Assembly (NCBI GenBank): GCA_002689445.1
Contig: NZGC01000077.1
Span: forward strand, 23,297-87,296
Direction: 5' to 3'
Source of the DNA: Gammaproteobacteria bacterium
Lineage (GTDB): Bacteria; Pseudomonadota; Gammaproteobacteria; Pseudomonadales; Azotimanducaceae
Length of the DNA: 64,000 nucleotides
Under the pieces are notes generated by a model. It had not been told where the DNA came from, made no database searches, and saw only the letters and a program-made list of their open reading frames with translations. Each line of letters begins with the position of its first letter. Positions within the stretch are counted from its first letter, which is position 1. The position numbers and the translations under genes were made by a program. Below are positions 1 through 8,006 of the stretch, piece after piece.

Positions 1-857
1 AGTGCCTCAAGCGCCCTCACCCGACCTTCATTTCGCGTTCTGCGGGCTTTAATGCCTTGCCGTATCCATGCCTCTTCCTCAGCCAGTTTTACGTCAAACT
101 GTTTCTCTGCGGCTTGCTCCTGCTGGCGTTCTGCATCGCGTCGCTCGACAAACGCATCATAGCGACAGAGCCAATGCTTTACCTTACCGCGATCGATATC
201 AATGACTTGATCAGCGACCTGTTGCATCAACATGCGATCATGAGAAATGAACACGACCGTGCCGCTAAATCGGGCAATGACCTCGGTAAGCCACTCAATC
301 GCAGGAATGTCTAAGTGATTGGTGGGTTCATCCAACAGCCAGACATCCGGACTCGCGACTAAGCTCCGAGCGATGGCAACCCGCTTGCGCCAGCCTCCGG
401 ACAATTCTCCGAAAACTTGCATCGGTTCAAGGCCCAATTGCTGCAGTAGGGCATTGACCTTGGGCGCAAGGCTCCAAGCCTCAGCGACATCAAGTTGATC
501 TCGAAGCCGGACTAAGGCGATTTCTTCAAGTCCCTGCTCTACACCCACCGTGTACTGGCCGAGTACGATTCCAATCTCACCTAGGCCGCCTGCAACAATT
601 TCAAAAATAGTGGCGTCAACGGGATACACTGAGTTTTGTTCCAACAATCCGTGGGTTAATCCCGAGCCCAATGACAAAACGCCCGTATCCGGCGAGTAAA
701 GCCCGGAAATCAGGCTCAGCAGTGTTGACTTGCCGCTGCCGTTATAGCCCGTAATGCAGCAACGTGCTCCGCGCTCGATGGTCAGATTGGCATCGCGCAG
801 CACGGGTTCATGACCAAAAGCAATCGAAACGTTTTGAAGGGTAATCGCGGCGTTCAT
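1..857 (-). CDS. uup: ABC-F ATPase Uup, 3' part outside the window
   Basis: Only the first 285 residues or so are present; the gene runs off the left edge. It encodes the first ABC domain of an ABC-F protein. These are soluble twin-ATPase proteins without membrane segments; Uup is linked to ribosome function and to the stability of tandem repeats in DNA. Visible motifs are Walker A (GYNGSGKS, about residues 37-44), the signature LSGGW (152-156), Walker B ending in LLDEP (174-178) and the NHLD segment after it. The inter-domain linker begins with the Uup-like stretch WIRQGIKARRTRNEGR near 264-279, which separates it from EttA and YheS. The start is ATG at 857. The second ABC domain and the C-terminal coiled coil cannot be seen. 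Confidence 0.9.
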   Translation of the reverse strand, partial: MNAAITLQNVSIAFGHEPVLRDANLTIERGARCCITGYNGSGKSTLLSLISGLYSPDTGVLSLGSGLTHGLLEQNSVYPVDATIFEIVAGGLGEIGIVLGQYTVGVEQGLEEIALVRLRDQLDVAEAWSLAPKVNALLQQLGLEPMQVFGELSGGWRKRVAIARSLVASPDVWLLDEPTNHLDIPAIEWLTEVIARFSGTVVFISHDRMLMQQVADQVIDIDRGKVKHWLCRYDAFVERRDAERQQEQAAEKQFDVKLAEEEAWIRQGIKARRTRNEGRVRALEA

Positions 858-1024
858 GGCGGGCATGCTACCACGATCGAATTCATCTTCGTCACCACAA
901 GAGGCTTTACCCTACCCAGGGATATCTGGAATACCGTATTATGTGATCGATTCCTCAGGCTTTCCTCGAAATGCTGACTAACACTTTTCCTAGCGTTACC
1001 CAATCTCGAAAAGTCGATCGCGTT

Positions 1025-1575
1025 TTAAACGACAAGCCACTCGATGATCAAGCGATCACCATTGGTTGGACCCAGCAAAGCAAACCTGGTCCGCTTTTCC
1101 TTATCCGACAGGTCCAAGACCGGGCGCCCTTTGTTCAATCCACCGAGGCACAATACCCTCGTCGACCAACAGCACGCTGTCGTTATCGGCAAGCCTTTTG
1201 TCCAGATCGCCTTTTATTCGGTCATGATGCCGCGACGGTGGAGACGTTCGAGTTGCGAAACAGATCCATTGGATTCGGAGTCTTGAATAGCAGGAGCGGC
1301 GGTTGGGTCGAGGAGCCAGTCGTCAGCCGCAAGGGCAGATATCCACCTAAACCGATGGCCCAGCGGCCGGCAAATGAAGTGGTTCGATCGCTGAATCCGG
1401 TGATTCATCAAAAACACGAGGTTGCGCTATATGGCGTGGGGATCATCGACTCAATGGTCGCCCTCTTAATTTGGTCCGCCATGACCTTTACCAACCGACG
1501 GAGGCCCTTGAAGCCGGATCCCAAACTGGACATCAGGTGGCGATACTTCAAGGGCCTCTCGAACCCCTTCAGCAT
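1025..1575 (-). pseudogene. Decayed gene with SHOCT-like segment, several frameshifts
   Basis: No intact gene is convincing between uup and ykvA, but protein-like stretches follow one another on the minus strand in changing frames. ATG at 1575 opens a basic 55-residue stretch ending at 1408. Another frame then carries an acidic, proline-rich piece, and a third carries SQLERLHRRGIMTE before a stop. The next frame continues with RIKGDLDKRLA, and the last ends in LIIEWLVV. The joint LERL..RGIMTE + IKGDLDKRL resembles a SHOCT motif, a short C-terminal oligomerisation helix-turn-helix. At least three frame changes would be needed, so this is either a real pseudogene or chance. The rest of the 750 bases between uup and ykvA shows nothing else I can identify. 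Confidence 0.35.
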
Positions 1576-1607
1576 CCTGTCTTACAGAACAAATCAGAGA
1601 GGCTAAT

Positions 1608-2024
1608 GTGGATTCGAAAAAAGCACAATCTCGACTCCAACGCCTGACCGCTCGAGCAGAGCATCTGATTGCGCAGCCAAAACTGTTGATGGCCAGGTTG
1701 AGCCAAGCAAGAATGAAAGTGATTCACTCGAATCGACGTGAATTGAATCAGATCCGCTCCGAACTTACCCTTTTGATTGACTTCGCGCTGGACCTCACAC
1801 GGGGGGAATATCAAGCGGTCAACGTCAAAACCCCCGTTATGATCATCGCTGCAATCCTGTACTTTCTCATGCCACTCGACAGTATTCCTGACTTTCTCCT
1901 CGGATTCGGCTACCTCGACGATGTCACCGTTATTACCTTTGTCATCAACCAACTGCGTGAAGAAATGACCAAATATAAAGCTTGGCGAAACCAGCGAGGG
2001 GATCACGGAGATGAAGCACCCTAG
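1608..2024 (+). CDS. YkvA/DUF1232 family membrane protein
   Basis: This is a 138-residue protein of the YkvA (DUF1232) family, whose biochemical role is unknown. The family core is visible near residues 75-105: a hydrophobic segment (VMIIAAILYFLMPLDSIPDF) with the typical PxDxIPD turn, followed by GYLDD. The N-terminal 70 residues are basic and predicted helical. The start is GTG at 1608, preceded by an AGAGAGG ribosome-binding site; no ATG lies at a sensible distance. It stands alone, divergent from uup and from the decayed gene, and about 160 bases before the enoyl-CoA hydratase gene. A dyad between the two could end this transcript or control the next. Confidence 0.85.
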   Translation: MDSKKAQSRLQRLTARAEHLIAQPKLLMARLSQARMKVIHSNRRELNQIRSELTLLIDFALDLTRGEYQAVNVKTPVMIIAAILYFLMPLDSIPDFLLGFGYLDDVTVITFVINQLREEMTKYKAWRNQRGDHGDEAP

Positions 2025-2042
2025 TCTACGGGGACCTATTAC

Positions 2043-2089
2043 GTCTCTCGAGACAAAGTTCGGCACGTTACACAGGGACATCCCTGTGT
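2043..2089. promoter_or_regulatory. Two close dyad symmetries upstream of the hydratase gene
   Basis: The interval after ykvA contains two perfect inverted repeats: GTCTC-TC-GAGAC (2043-2054) and ACACAGGGA-CA-TCCCTGTGT (2070-2089). The second has 9-base arms and a 2-base centre, which suits an operator of a dimeric repressor better than a hairpin; no T-run follows it. It lies about 95 bases before the enoyl-CoA hydratase start. It could still be a weak terminator for ykvA. Confidence 0.4.
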
Positions 2090-2181
2090 TGCTGGGTTAG
2101 GCTATCCTCGAACCAGACTCGCTCGACTGAGCCACAACCTAAAAAATAGCGTGAGCTTTCAACTGATCGGAGAATAAGACC

Positions 2182-3024
2182 ATGCAGGATTATCAAGAGA
2201 TTCGCTACGACATCGATGGGCCCGTGGCTACCATCACACTCAATCGACCTGACCAACTGAATGCCCTCACCGACTTGACTCAGGCCGAGGTGAGACACGC
2301 CCTTGCGGAATCCGAGCGCAACCAAAACGTCATTGGCAGTATCTTAACCGGCGCTGGTCGAGGTTTTTGTGCAGGTGTGGATATGAACGCACTTGGCGAG
2401 ATGAGCGATGCCGGCAAAAATTTATCGGAGCGATTCGATCATCTCAAGGCCAACCCGGGCAATCCCCTGGGAGACCCAAACTACAATGGCTCTCCGACCT
2501 ATTTCCTGGGATTACGCAAGCCTCTCATCGCCGCTGTCAATGGCGCCTGCGCAGGCCTAGGATTCAGTTTTGCGACCTTCTGCGACCTTCGATTTATGGA
2601 GCGAGATGCCAAAATCGTATCGTCCTTTGGTCCCAGAGGCCTGATCGCCGAGCACGGCACAAGTTGGATGCTGCCGCGCCTCGTGGGTCCGGCTAACGCC
2701 CTCGATATTTTTTGGAGCTCTCGAAAAATCACTGGCGAGGAAGCCTTTCGAATCGGCTGGGCCAACCGGCTATCTGAGAACGGTGACAGTGCCACAGAGG
2801 CCGCAAACTATCTTCGGGGTCTCGCCGAAACTTCGGCTCCCAGCTCTATCATGATGATGAAACGGCAAGTCTATAAACATCTCAACCGAGAACTGGGACC
2901 GGCAATGGCTGAAAGCACGGAGTGGATGAATGACAGCCTTGGTCAAGATGATTTTAAAGAGGGGGTTGCCTCTTTTGTGGAGCGAAGGCCTGCACGCTTC
3001 GCACCGATCCTCGTGGAGGAATAA
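2182..3024 (+). CDS. Enoyl-CoA hydratase/isomerase family protein
   Basis: This 280-residue crotonase-fold protein probably hydrates or isomerises an enoyl-CoA in beta-oxidation or a related route. The two oxyanion-hole segments are FCAGVDM (62-68) and NGACAGLG (120-127). A glutamate in the segment AEHG (about E157) sits where the family carries an active-site residue. The C-terminal trimerisation helix ends in FVERRPARF, typical of the family. GGAG lies 10 bases before the ATG. The gene is single and convergent with the SnoaL/P450 pair. It is the only beta-oxidation enzyme near the catabolic island besides the acyl-CoA ligase at 9990, so it may serve the same route. The exact substrate cannot be told from the sequence. 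Confidence 0.9.
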   Translation: MQDYQEIRYDIDGPVATITLNRPDQLNALTDLTQAEVRHALAESERNQNVIGSILTGAGRGFCAGVDMNALGEMSDAGKNLSERFDHLKANPGNPLGDPNYNGSPTYFLGLRKPLIAAVNGACAGLGFSFATFCDLRFMERDAKIVSSFGPRGLIAEHGTSWMLPRLVGPANALDIFWSSRKITGEEAFRIGWANRLSENGDSATEAANYLRGLAETSAPSSIMMMKRQVYKHLNRELGPAMAESTEWMNDSLGQDDFKEGVASFVERRPARFAPILVEE

Positions 3025-3145
3025 GGGTTAGCTCGCTTTGGAATGCTCGCTGAGGGCCACTCAGCCTTATTCGTTAAAAGCGACGGCCCTTGACGGGCCC
3101 CATCTGGAAGCCCCCTGCTGATGTTACCTTTTGGGGGCAGAGAGC

Positions 3146-3772
3146 TCAAAGCGGGGTTGCAGCGACCGCAGCGCCTGACGGCCGCAATTCACCCGTGACC
3201 CGACGCAGTTCCATGTGGCTGATCTGCCAGCCTCGCTGGGGTTGGTAAACGACCTCGTCAAAATAGGTACCGATGAATAGCCAGACTTCCCGATCATTCT
3301 GATCGTGCCAGGCTTGCACATAACTCTGCATTTTTGCCTTGCCCGAGACCACTTCGCATCGATCATTCCATTGTAAATCATCGAACGTGACGACTTGACT
3401 GCCGATGAGGTGTTGGGTGGGCCCGAGCGGGCCCAATGCACCGCGTACCACATCAACCCAACCTTTCGGACCATTGGCCGTCAGGGGTTGCGTCTCTGGA
3501 CCAGTGACGGCGAAGGTGACGTCCGGACTGAAGATCTGATGGTAAATCTCCCCCCCGGCGGTTACCGATGCCTCAGTATCTTCACCAATTTGATCGGTGG
3601 CTATGGCATAAGCCCTTCTTAAATATTCAATTTCCTGCCGTGCAACCGCTTCAATCGTTTTTTGATGGCACATGCTTAAATCTCCTCGCTGTTCCTGAGC
3701 CCAGGCCGATAAGCCTGATGCCATAAGCGTAAAGGCCAACAGCAGTCTCAAAGGGCTTAACCTAAATCGCAT
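3146..3772 (-). CDS. Exported SnoaL/NTF2-like protein
   Basis: From ATG 3772 the product is 208 residues with a clear signal peptide: MRFRLSPLRLLLAF, a short hydrophobic core and an AWA-Q cleavage site near residue 26. The mature part looks like a SnoaL/NTF2-like alpha+beta barrel: an early helix with EYLRRAYAIATD, a strand with SPDVTFAVTG, and a late QRGWQISHMELRRV. Members are polyketide cyclases, dehydratases, ketosteroid isomerases or plain binding proteins, so the function is open. The start overlaps the end of the P450 gene by 11 bases, so the two are surely co-transcribed. An in-frame upstream start would extend the protein inside the P450 gene and hide the signal peptide; I reject it. 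Confidence 0.75.
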   Translation of the reverse strand: MRFRLSPLRLLLAFTLMASGLSAWAQEQRGDLSMCHQKTIEAVARQEIEYLRRAYAIATDQIGEDTEASVTAGGEIYHQIFSPDVTFAVTGPETQPLTANGPKGWVDVVRGALGPLGPTQHLIGSQVVTFDDLQWNDRCEVVSGKAKMQSYVQAWHDQNDREVWLFIGTYFDEVVYQPQRGWQISHMELRRVTGELRPSGAAVAATPL

Positions 3773-5045
3773 CAAACTCCACATCCAATCCGTGCAGACC
3801 ATGTAACAGCGCATTTGCTGCAAATTCTGGTTTCGCGCCGCCCTCGGCCAGTCTAAAGTTCGTTAATCGTTCAAAAATCACTTTAAATCCAATATTCATC
3901 TCTCGCCGGGATAAGGCCGCGCCGAGACAGTGGTGAACGCCCTTACCGAAGGCAACCTGCTCCTTCAAATTGGGTCGAGTAATGTCAAATCGCTCTGGAT
4001 CAGGAAACCGTCGCTCGTCTTGATTCGCCGAGGCAAAACGTGCAAATAAAATGGCATCCTTGGGAATCGTCACGCCATGCCATTCGACTTCTTTTACCGC
4101 GCGACGAAACATATTAGAAGACGGGCTCGAAAACCTCAGCACCTCTTCAACAAAATTTGAAATCATTTCAGGTGAGGGGTCCGATTTCAACAAGGCGTAT
4201 TGATCCGGATTTTCGATCAACAACAATATCCCCTCAGTGATCGAACCTGAGGTGGTTTCATTGCCCGCCACCAAAATCTGACCGATCATTGATAAACACT
4301 CTTCGATACTCAAGGGCTGCTCACCATCAATACTGGCATTGACGACCTTGGATAAAATGTCATCTTCGGGCGCGGCTCGACGTTCCTCAATGCGCGCCGC
4401 AAAATAATGCTGAAATTCAACGATATCCCGCGCGGCAGCGCGCACACCTTCTCGGTCCAATTGTTGACTTAAATTACCAATAAACGCCTCGGTCCATTTT
4501 CTGAACAAGGCAAGATCTTCCATCGGCGCGCCTAATTGAGAAACGATCACTCGCAACGGCAAGGGAACGCCAAAGTCACTGAGAAAATCACATCGTCCTG
4601 CCTCAATAAAATCGTCGATCAGTGCATTGGCCGTTGCCTCTATAAAGGGCTCTAGTGCCCGCAAACTCGACGGAGAAAAGGCACCATCGACAAACTTTCG
4701 ATAGCGGCGTTGAAGCGGCGGATCTTGGGTCAGCATGGTCGGGACCTGAGGGTAACCCTCGGCCAGTATCGCGCTGAGCTCGGGGTCCTTTGATCCATCC
4801 ATCGCTCGGGTCGGCTGTAACATTTTGCTTGAGAAAGTCGCCGGATCCATCGCCATTTTGACCACATCTTCGTAACGAGAGATAAAAAAGATCCCTGAAC
4901 CTGGATCCTGAAATACAGGCGCATCATCACGCAAACGCTTATTCAAACCCCAGGGCCGTTTCAGCAACTCAGGATGCATTGGGTTAATGTCGTGAAGCGG
5001 GCAGGTCCCAACCGCGGCTAACACATCCGATGCGTTCTCACTCAT
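3762..5045 (-). CDS. Cytochrome P450 (soluble bacterial class)
   Basis: This 427-residue soluble P450 has all the usual motifs: the I-helix AGNETT (260-265) with its acid-alcohol pair, ExxR (E301-R304), and the heme loop FGKGVHHCLG with the thiolate Cys near 373. There is no membrane anchor. It should hydroxylate a hydrophobic substrate with electrons from a ferredoxin and reductase, neither of which is encoded nearby. It overlaps the downstream gene for an exported SnoaL-like protein. The ATG at 5045 is followed by an ordinary N-terminus. The family number cannot be assigned by eye. The region upstream is a 457-base gap facing the divergent SDR gene at 5503, so the promoters probably lie there. 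Confidence 0.95.
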   Translation of the reverse strand: MSENASDVLAAVGTCPLHDINPMHPELLKRPWGLNKRLRDDAPVFQDPGSGIFFISRYEDVVKMAMDPATFSSKMLQPTRAMDGSKDPELSAILAEGYPQVPTMLTQDPPLQRRYRKFVDGAFSPSSLRALEPFIEATANALIDDFIEAGRCDFLSDFGVPLPLRVIVSQLGAPMEDLALFRKWTEAFIGNLSQQLDREGVRAAARDIVEFQHYFAARIEERRAAPEDDILSKVVNASIDGEQPLSIEECLSMIGQILVAGNETTSGSITEGILLLIENPDQYALLKSDPSPEMISNFVEEVLRFSSPSSNMFRRAVKEVEWHGVTIPKDAILFARFASANQDERRFPDPERFDITRPNLKEQVAFGKGVHHCLGAALSRREMNIGFKVIFERLTNFRLAEGGAKPEFAANALLHGLHGLDVEFDAI

Positions 5046-5502
5046 AAGGTCTTCCTCAAAATCCAGTCAAACAACGTTTTGGCCTTTACGGTAGCGTTTT
5101 TTGATTTCAATTCCAAGCAGTGCTGACGGTTTTATCTTACTCTCGAGACCTTTCAGGGCCGAGTACCTTCGGGCTGAGCGCAGCCTCTAGCCCGCGGTTA
5201 GTGCACTTGCCTGACTGCCAAGCCCATTTGCTTGGGCTATGCCGTCGACCAGAAGCCTCTGTCCCTTGACCTTGACCTTCACCTTGACCTGGCAGTGCGC
5301 TTGCAATGCCCGATTGAAACAAGTGAATAGACGCCGGTTGAACCGAGCCAGCGCTCTTTCCTATTTGTCTAAGTCTGCTTCGGGCAGCCCTCTCCAAACC
5401 GGCCGCCTAGCCCAATGAACGCCTGCACGTTATAGTCATGGACCGGTCCGCTGGTTCGCGGCCAGGAGGCCCAACTTTCCTACTGTCTAAGGAGCACATT
5501 CT
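5046..5502. other. 457-base divergent intergenic region
   Basis: I see no credible gene here. The stretch lies between the divergent P450 and SDR genes and should hold both promoters. Two small structures are visible: a hairpin AGCCCA-TTTGCT-TGGGCT at 5221-5238, and four tandem six-base units (CCTTGA, CCTTGA, CCTTCA, CCTTGA) at 5264-5287. The SDR ribosome-binding site AAGGAG lies just before 5503. An 86-codon minus-strand reading frame (5137-5397) is arginine- and serine-rich and looks like chance. Confidence 0.6.
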
Positions 5503-6363
5503 ATGGACCAATTTCAAGATCAGGTTGCTGTCATCACCGGCGGGGCCAGCGGTATCGGCAAAGGACTCGCCGAAAGGTGCTTGCAAGAAGGTATGAAAGT
5601 CATATTGGCAGATATCGAGGATGATGCGTTACAAGCAACCGTGTCGGCATTTCGGGCAAATTACAACAACCCGATCGTAGGCCAAATTACTGACGTTAGC
5701 GTTGCAAGTTCGCTCGAAGCGCTCCGAGATCGAGCACTGACCGAGTTTGGCGCTGTCCATTTGCTCTTTAACAATGCTGGCGTTGGAGGCGCAGGCGGAG
5801 CCTGGACGGGAACTGAGAAAGACTGGGATTGGGTCATTGGCGTTAATTTGATGAGCGTGGTGCATGGCCAGCGGCTTTTCCTGCCGGTAATGCTTGAGCA
5901 AGCAACACCGGGACATATTGTTAACACCGCCTCGGTGGCAGGCCTCATTGGGGGCGTCACCAATGCCCCTTACTCGGTAACCAAGCACGGTGTCGTTGCT
6001 TTAACTGAGCACTTGCACCGAGACCTTTTGCTCGCCGGTTCGCAACTGGGCTGTTCGGTGCTCTGCCCTGGCATCATTAATACCAATATCGGTTCAAGTG
6101 GCCGCAACCGGCCTGAGCATCTCATCAATGAGGACAGCCCCGCCCCGACGGATGCGCAACTCGCCATGCGGGCTCAGTTTGACGCGGTTCTGGCAGAGGG
6201 CATGCCGCCGAGTCAAGTTGCTGATATTGTTTTCAAAGGTATTCGCGATCAACAACTTTATATCCAAACCCACGAGCACTTTAACGATCGAATTCAGAGT
6301 CGAGCCGAAGACATTATGCTGGGCCGAAATCCGGACCCTAAGTTGTATCAATGGATGGACTGA
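5503..6363 (+). CDS. Short-chain dehydrogenase/reductase (SDR)
   Basis: This is a 286-residue classical SDR that oxidises or reduces an alcohol/ketone pair with NAD(P). It shows the nucleotide-binding TGGASGIG (12-19), NNAG (90-93) and the catalytic Ser144, Tyr157 and Lys161 (YSVTK). ADIED after the second strand, with an acid at its end, favours NAD over NADP. The C-terminus is about 35 residues longer than in minimal SDRs (IQTHEHFNDRIQSRAEDI), a form seen in SDRs acting on larger hydrophobic substrates. AAGGAG precedes the ATG. It is divergent from the P450 gene and convergent with the serine hydrolase gene. It could oxidise the alcohol made by the P450, which is inference from position. 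Confidence 0.92.
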   Translation: MDQFQDQVAVITGGASGIGKGLAERCLQEGMKVILADIEDDALQATVSAFRANYNNPIVGQITDVSVASSLEALRDRALTEFGAVHLLFNNAGVGGAGGAWTGTEKDWDWVIGVNLMSVVHGQRLFLPVMLEQATPGHIVNTASVAGLIGGVTNAPYSVTKHGVVALTEHLHRDLLLAGSQLGCSVLCPGIINTNIGSSGRNRPEHLINEDSPAPTDAQLAMRAQFDAVLAEGMPPSQVADIVFKGIRDQQLYIQTHEHFNDRIQSRAEDIMLGRNPDPKLYQWMD

Positions 6364-6378
6364 GCCAGGAGGGGCTCA
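6361..6378 (+). terminator. Hairpin starting at the SDR stop codon
   Basis: TGAGCC-AGGAGG-GGCTCA forms a 6-base stem and 6-base loop that begins with the SDR stop codon. Only a weak T content follows. It may weakly end the SDR transcript in the convergent interval 6364-6515. Confidence 0.35.
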
Positions 6379-6515
6379 TTAGCCTTACCGAGCTGACAGC
6401 GACTGGCTTAGCTGAGCGCGGGCGGATCTGACCCTGCTTTAGGGTTTATTGGGCTTTACAGCCACACCGTGTGGCGCTGGTTATTGATCTTCATAGCCCA
6501 GCGCTGGTGAGCCCG

Positions 6516-8006
6516 TCAGGACGCCGACCAAGCCTTTAGGATTTCGCGGGTCAGGTCCCATTGACTCATTGGCCGTCGGCCAAAATCAAGTCCACGTCTT
6601 ACGATGACAAGGTCCTTCGACGGCACCACAATCAGAAATTGTCCTCGACTTCCCGCGGCCGAAAAGGCATCCCTCGGCACGTCATCACGGTCCTTTGGAA
6701 CTAGCCACCATTGGCCACCGTACTGCCCCCTCGGATTATTCGGGATATTAGCCGGTGAACGCATAAACGCTATCCACTCTGACGATAGCAATCGCTCACC
6801 TGCCCAAACCCCATCGTTCAGCAACAATTGCCCAATCTTAGCCAGGTCTCGGGCGCTGGTATAAACCTGGGAGCTCAAGATAAAATCCCCTTGCCGGTCG
6901 ACGCTGAGCACGGTTCGATCCATTCCCAGCTTGTTAAGGAGCCGCTGAGCCGGAAACCGCCAATATTCTACCTCCTTCCCAATCGCTTGCTTCATCGCAT
7001 TAACGGCCAAGAGCGTGTCGTAATTCTCATAATCCCAGTAGGTCCCTGGATCCCGCACCAAGCCTCGAGCCCGCGCTCCCACCGAGGAACTATCGCCCGC
7101 CCAGTAGGCAAGCCCGCTCCCGGATTTGTATTCTTGACGGTTATTGTCCACCGGTTCTAGCCCTGTCGACATCGTCAGCGCGTGGCGCAGCGTGATCCGT
7201 CTCCTTGGGTCCTGTTGACTTTCATTGAGTGCAGGTAACCAATCGGCGGCCAAAGGTTCATCCAAGACGAGCGCTCCCTCGTCGACCAGCATTCCAATCA
7301 AGATCGCGGCAAGGCCTTTGGCCGTTGACCAAGTTCGGGTTCGAGTCGTTGAGTCAAACCCGGGCGCATAGCGCTCCAACACCACTTGACCTTGATAAGT
7401 GACCAACAAACTCACGGTGACTTGCTCTTCAAAAGGTCGATCAAACACCCAATCCGCTGCCGCTGCCAATGCCGCTGCGTCAAATTCCGCCGATACATCA
7501 CGAGCCTCAAGGCCTCCGGCTGCAACCGTTGCGCTTGCAAGCCGCTCAGATTCGATGGCCGGATACACCGGCAGCTCTGCTACAACCTCAGCGGTCGGAA
7601 GCTCACCTGGAGCCAATACAATACATCCGAAACCGGGTTGGTATACCGCGGCAACTTGTTGCTCCGGGTTATCGGTACCCACGATGACCGAGCGGTTAGC
7701 CTGATCGACCCGATAGGGCCCACCATTGGCATCCCCGAGCGCGGATCGAAATCGTGGCGGCGATAGATACTTGAGCTCTTGATCATAGACTTGGGTCAGC
7801 GAACGCCCACTGGTGAACAAACCGTTGCACATTAAGACCGCTTGTACCCCATTGAGTACCGAGGCCTCTTGAGCCGCTCGCCAATCTGCAAGTAAGCCGG
7901 AAGGAGCGAGCAATCCAAACAGGCCACAGATTAAGCAAAGTCTTTTTGCGCGGTGTGCGAATGCTAAACCCGAAGCCCCTTGAGGGATCATCACGCTCAC
8001 TTTCAC
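6516..8006 (-). CDS. Serine beta-lactamase-fold hydrolase (class C / esterase type), exported
   Basis: This 496-residue protein has the beta-lactamase/transpeptidase fold. The nucleophile motif SxxK is STAK (227-230), the Tyr motif is YENY near 327, and the last strand has FSAAGSRGQFL instead of KTG, as in 6-aminohexanoate-dimer hydrolases and EstB-like esterases. So an esterase or amide hydrolase is more likely than antibiotic resistance. A signal peptide (hydrophobic LCLICGLFGLLAPSGLLA, about 23-40) and about 140 residues of unrecognised N-terminal domain precede it. The start is GTG 8006, overlapping the upstream amidohydrolase stop as GTGA; ATG 7991 is an alternative. The coupling implies that the two hydrolases work on the same or sequential substrates. 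Confidence 0.85.
   Translation of the reverse strand: MKVSVMIPQGASGLAFAHRAKRLCLICGLFGLLAPSGLLADWRAAQEASVLNGVQAVLMCNGLFTSGRSLTQVYDQELKYLSPPRFRSALGDANGGPYRVDQANRSVIVGTDNPEQQVAAVYQPGFGCIVLAPGELPTAEVVAELPVYPAIESERLASATVAAGGLEARDVSAEFDAAALAAAADWVFDRPFEEQVTVSLLVTYQGQVVLERYAPGFDSTTRTRTWSTAKGLAAILIGMLVDEGALVLDEPLAADWLPALNESQQDPRRRITLRHALTMSTGLEPVDNNRQEYKSGSGLAYWAGDSSSVGARARGLVRDPGTYWDYENYDTLLAVNAMKQAIGKEVEYWRFPAQRLLNKLGMDRTVLSVDRQGDFILSSQVYTSARDLAKIGQLLLNDGVWAGERLLSSEWIAFMRSPANIPNNPRGQYGGQWWLVPKDRDDVPRDAFSAAGSRGQFLIVVPSKDLVIVRRGLDFGRRPMSQWDLTREILKAWSAS

Noticed and set aside
971-1606. 211-codon plus-strand frame before ykvA
   Set aside because: Rich in Arg, Pro and Ser with no family likeness, no ribosome-binding site, and it overlaps better protein-like segments on the other strand.
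5264-5287. CRISPR-like or functional repeat array
   Set aside because: Only four 6-base units with no spacers; a simple tandem repeat.
6516-8006. Antibiotic-resistance beta-lactamase
   Set aside because: SxxK and Tyr motifs are present, but the KTG box is replaced by a GSRGQ-type segment as in esterases and amide hydrolases; linked to a catabolic amidohydrolase.
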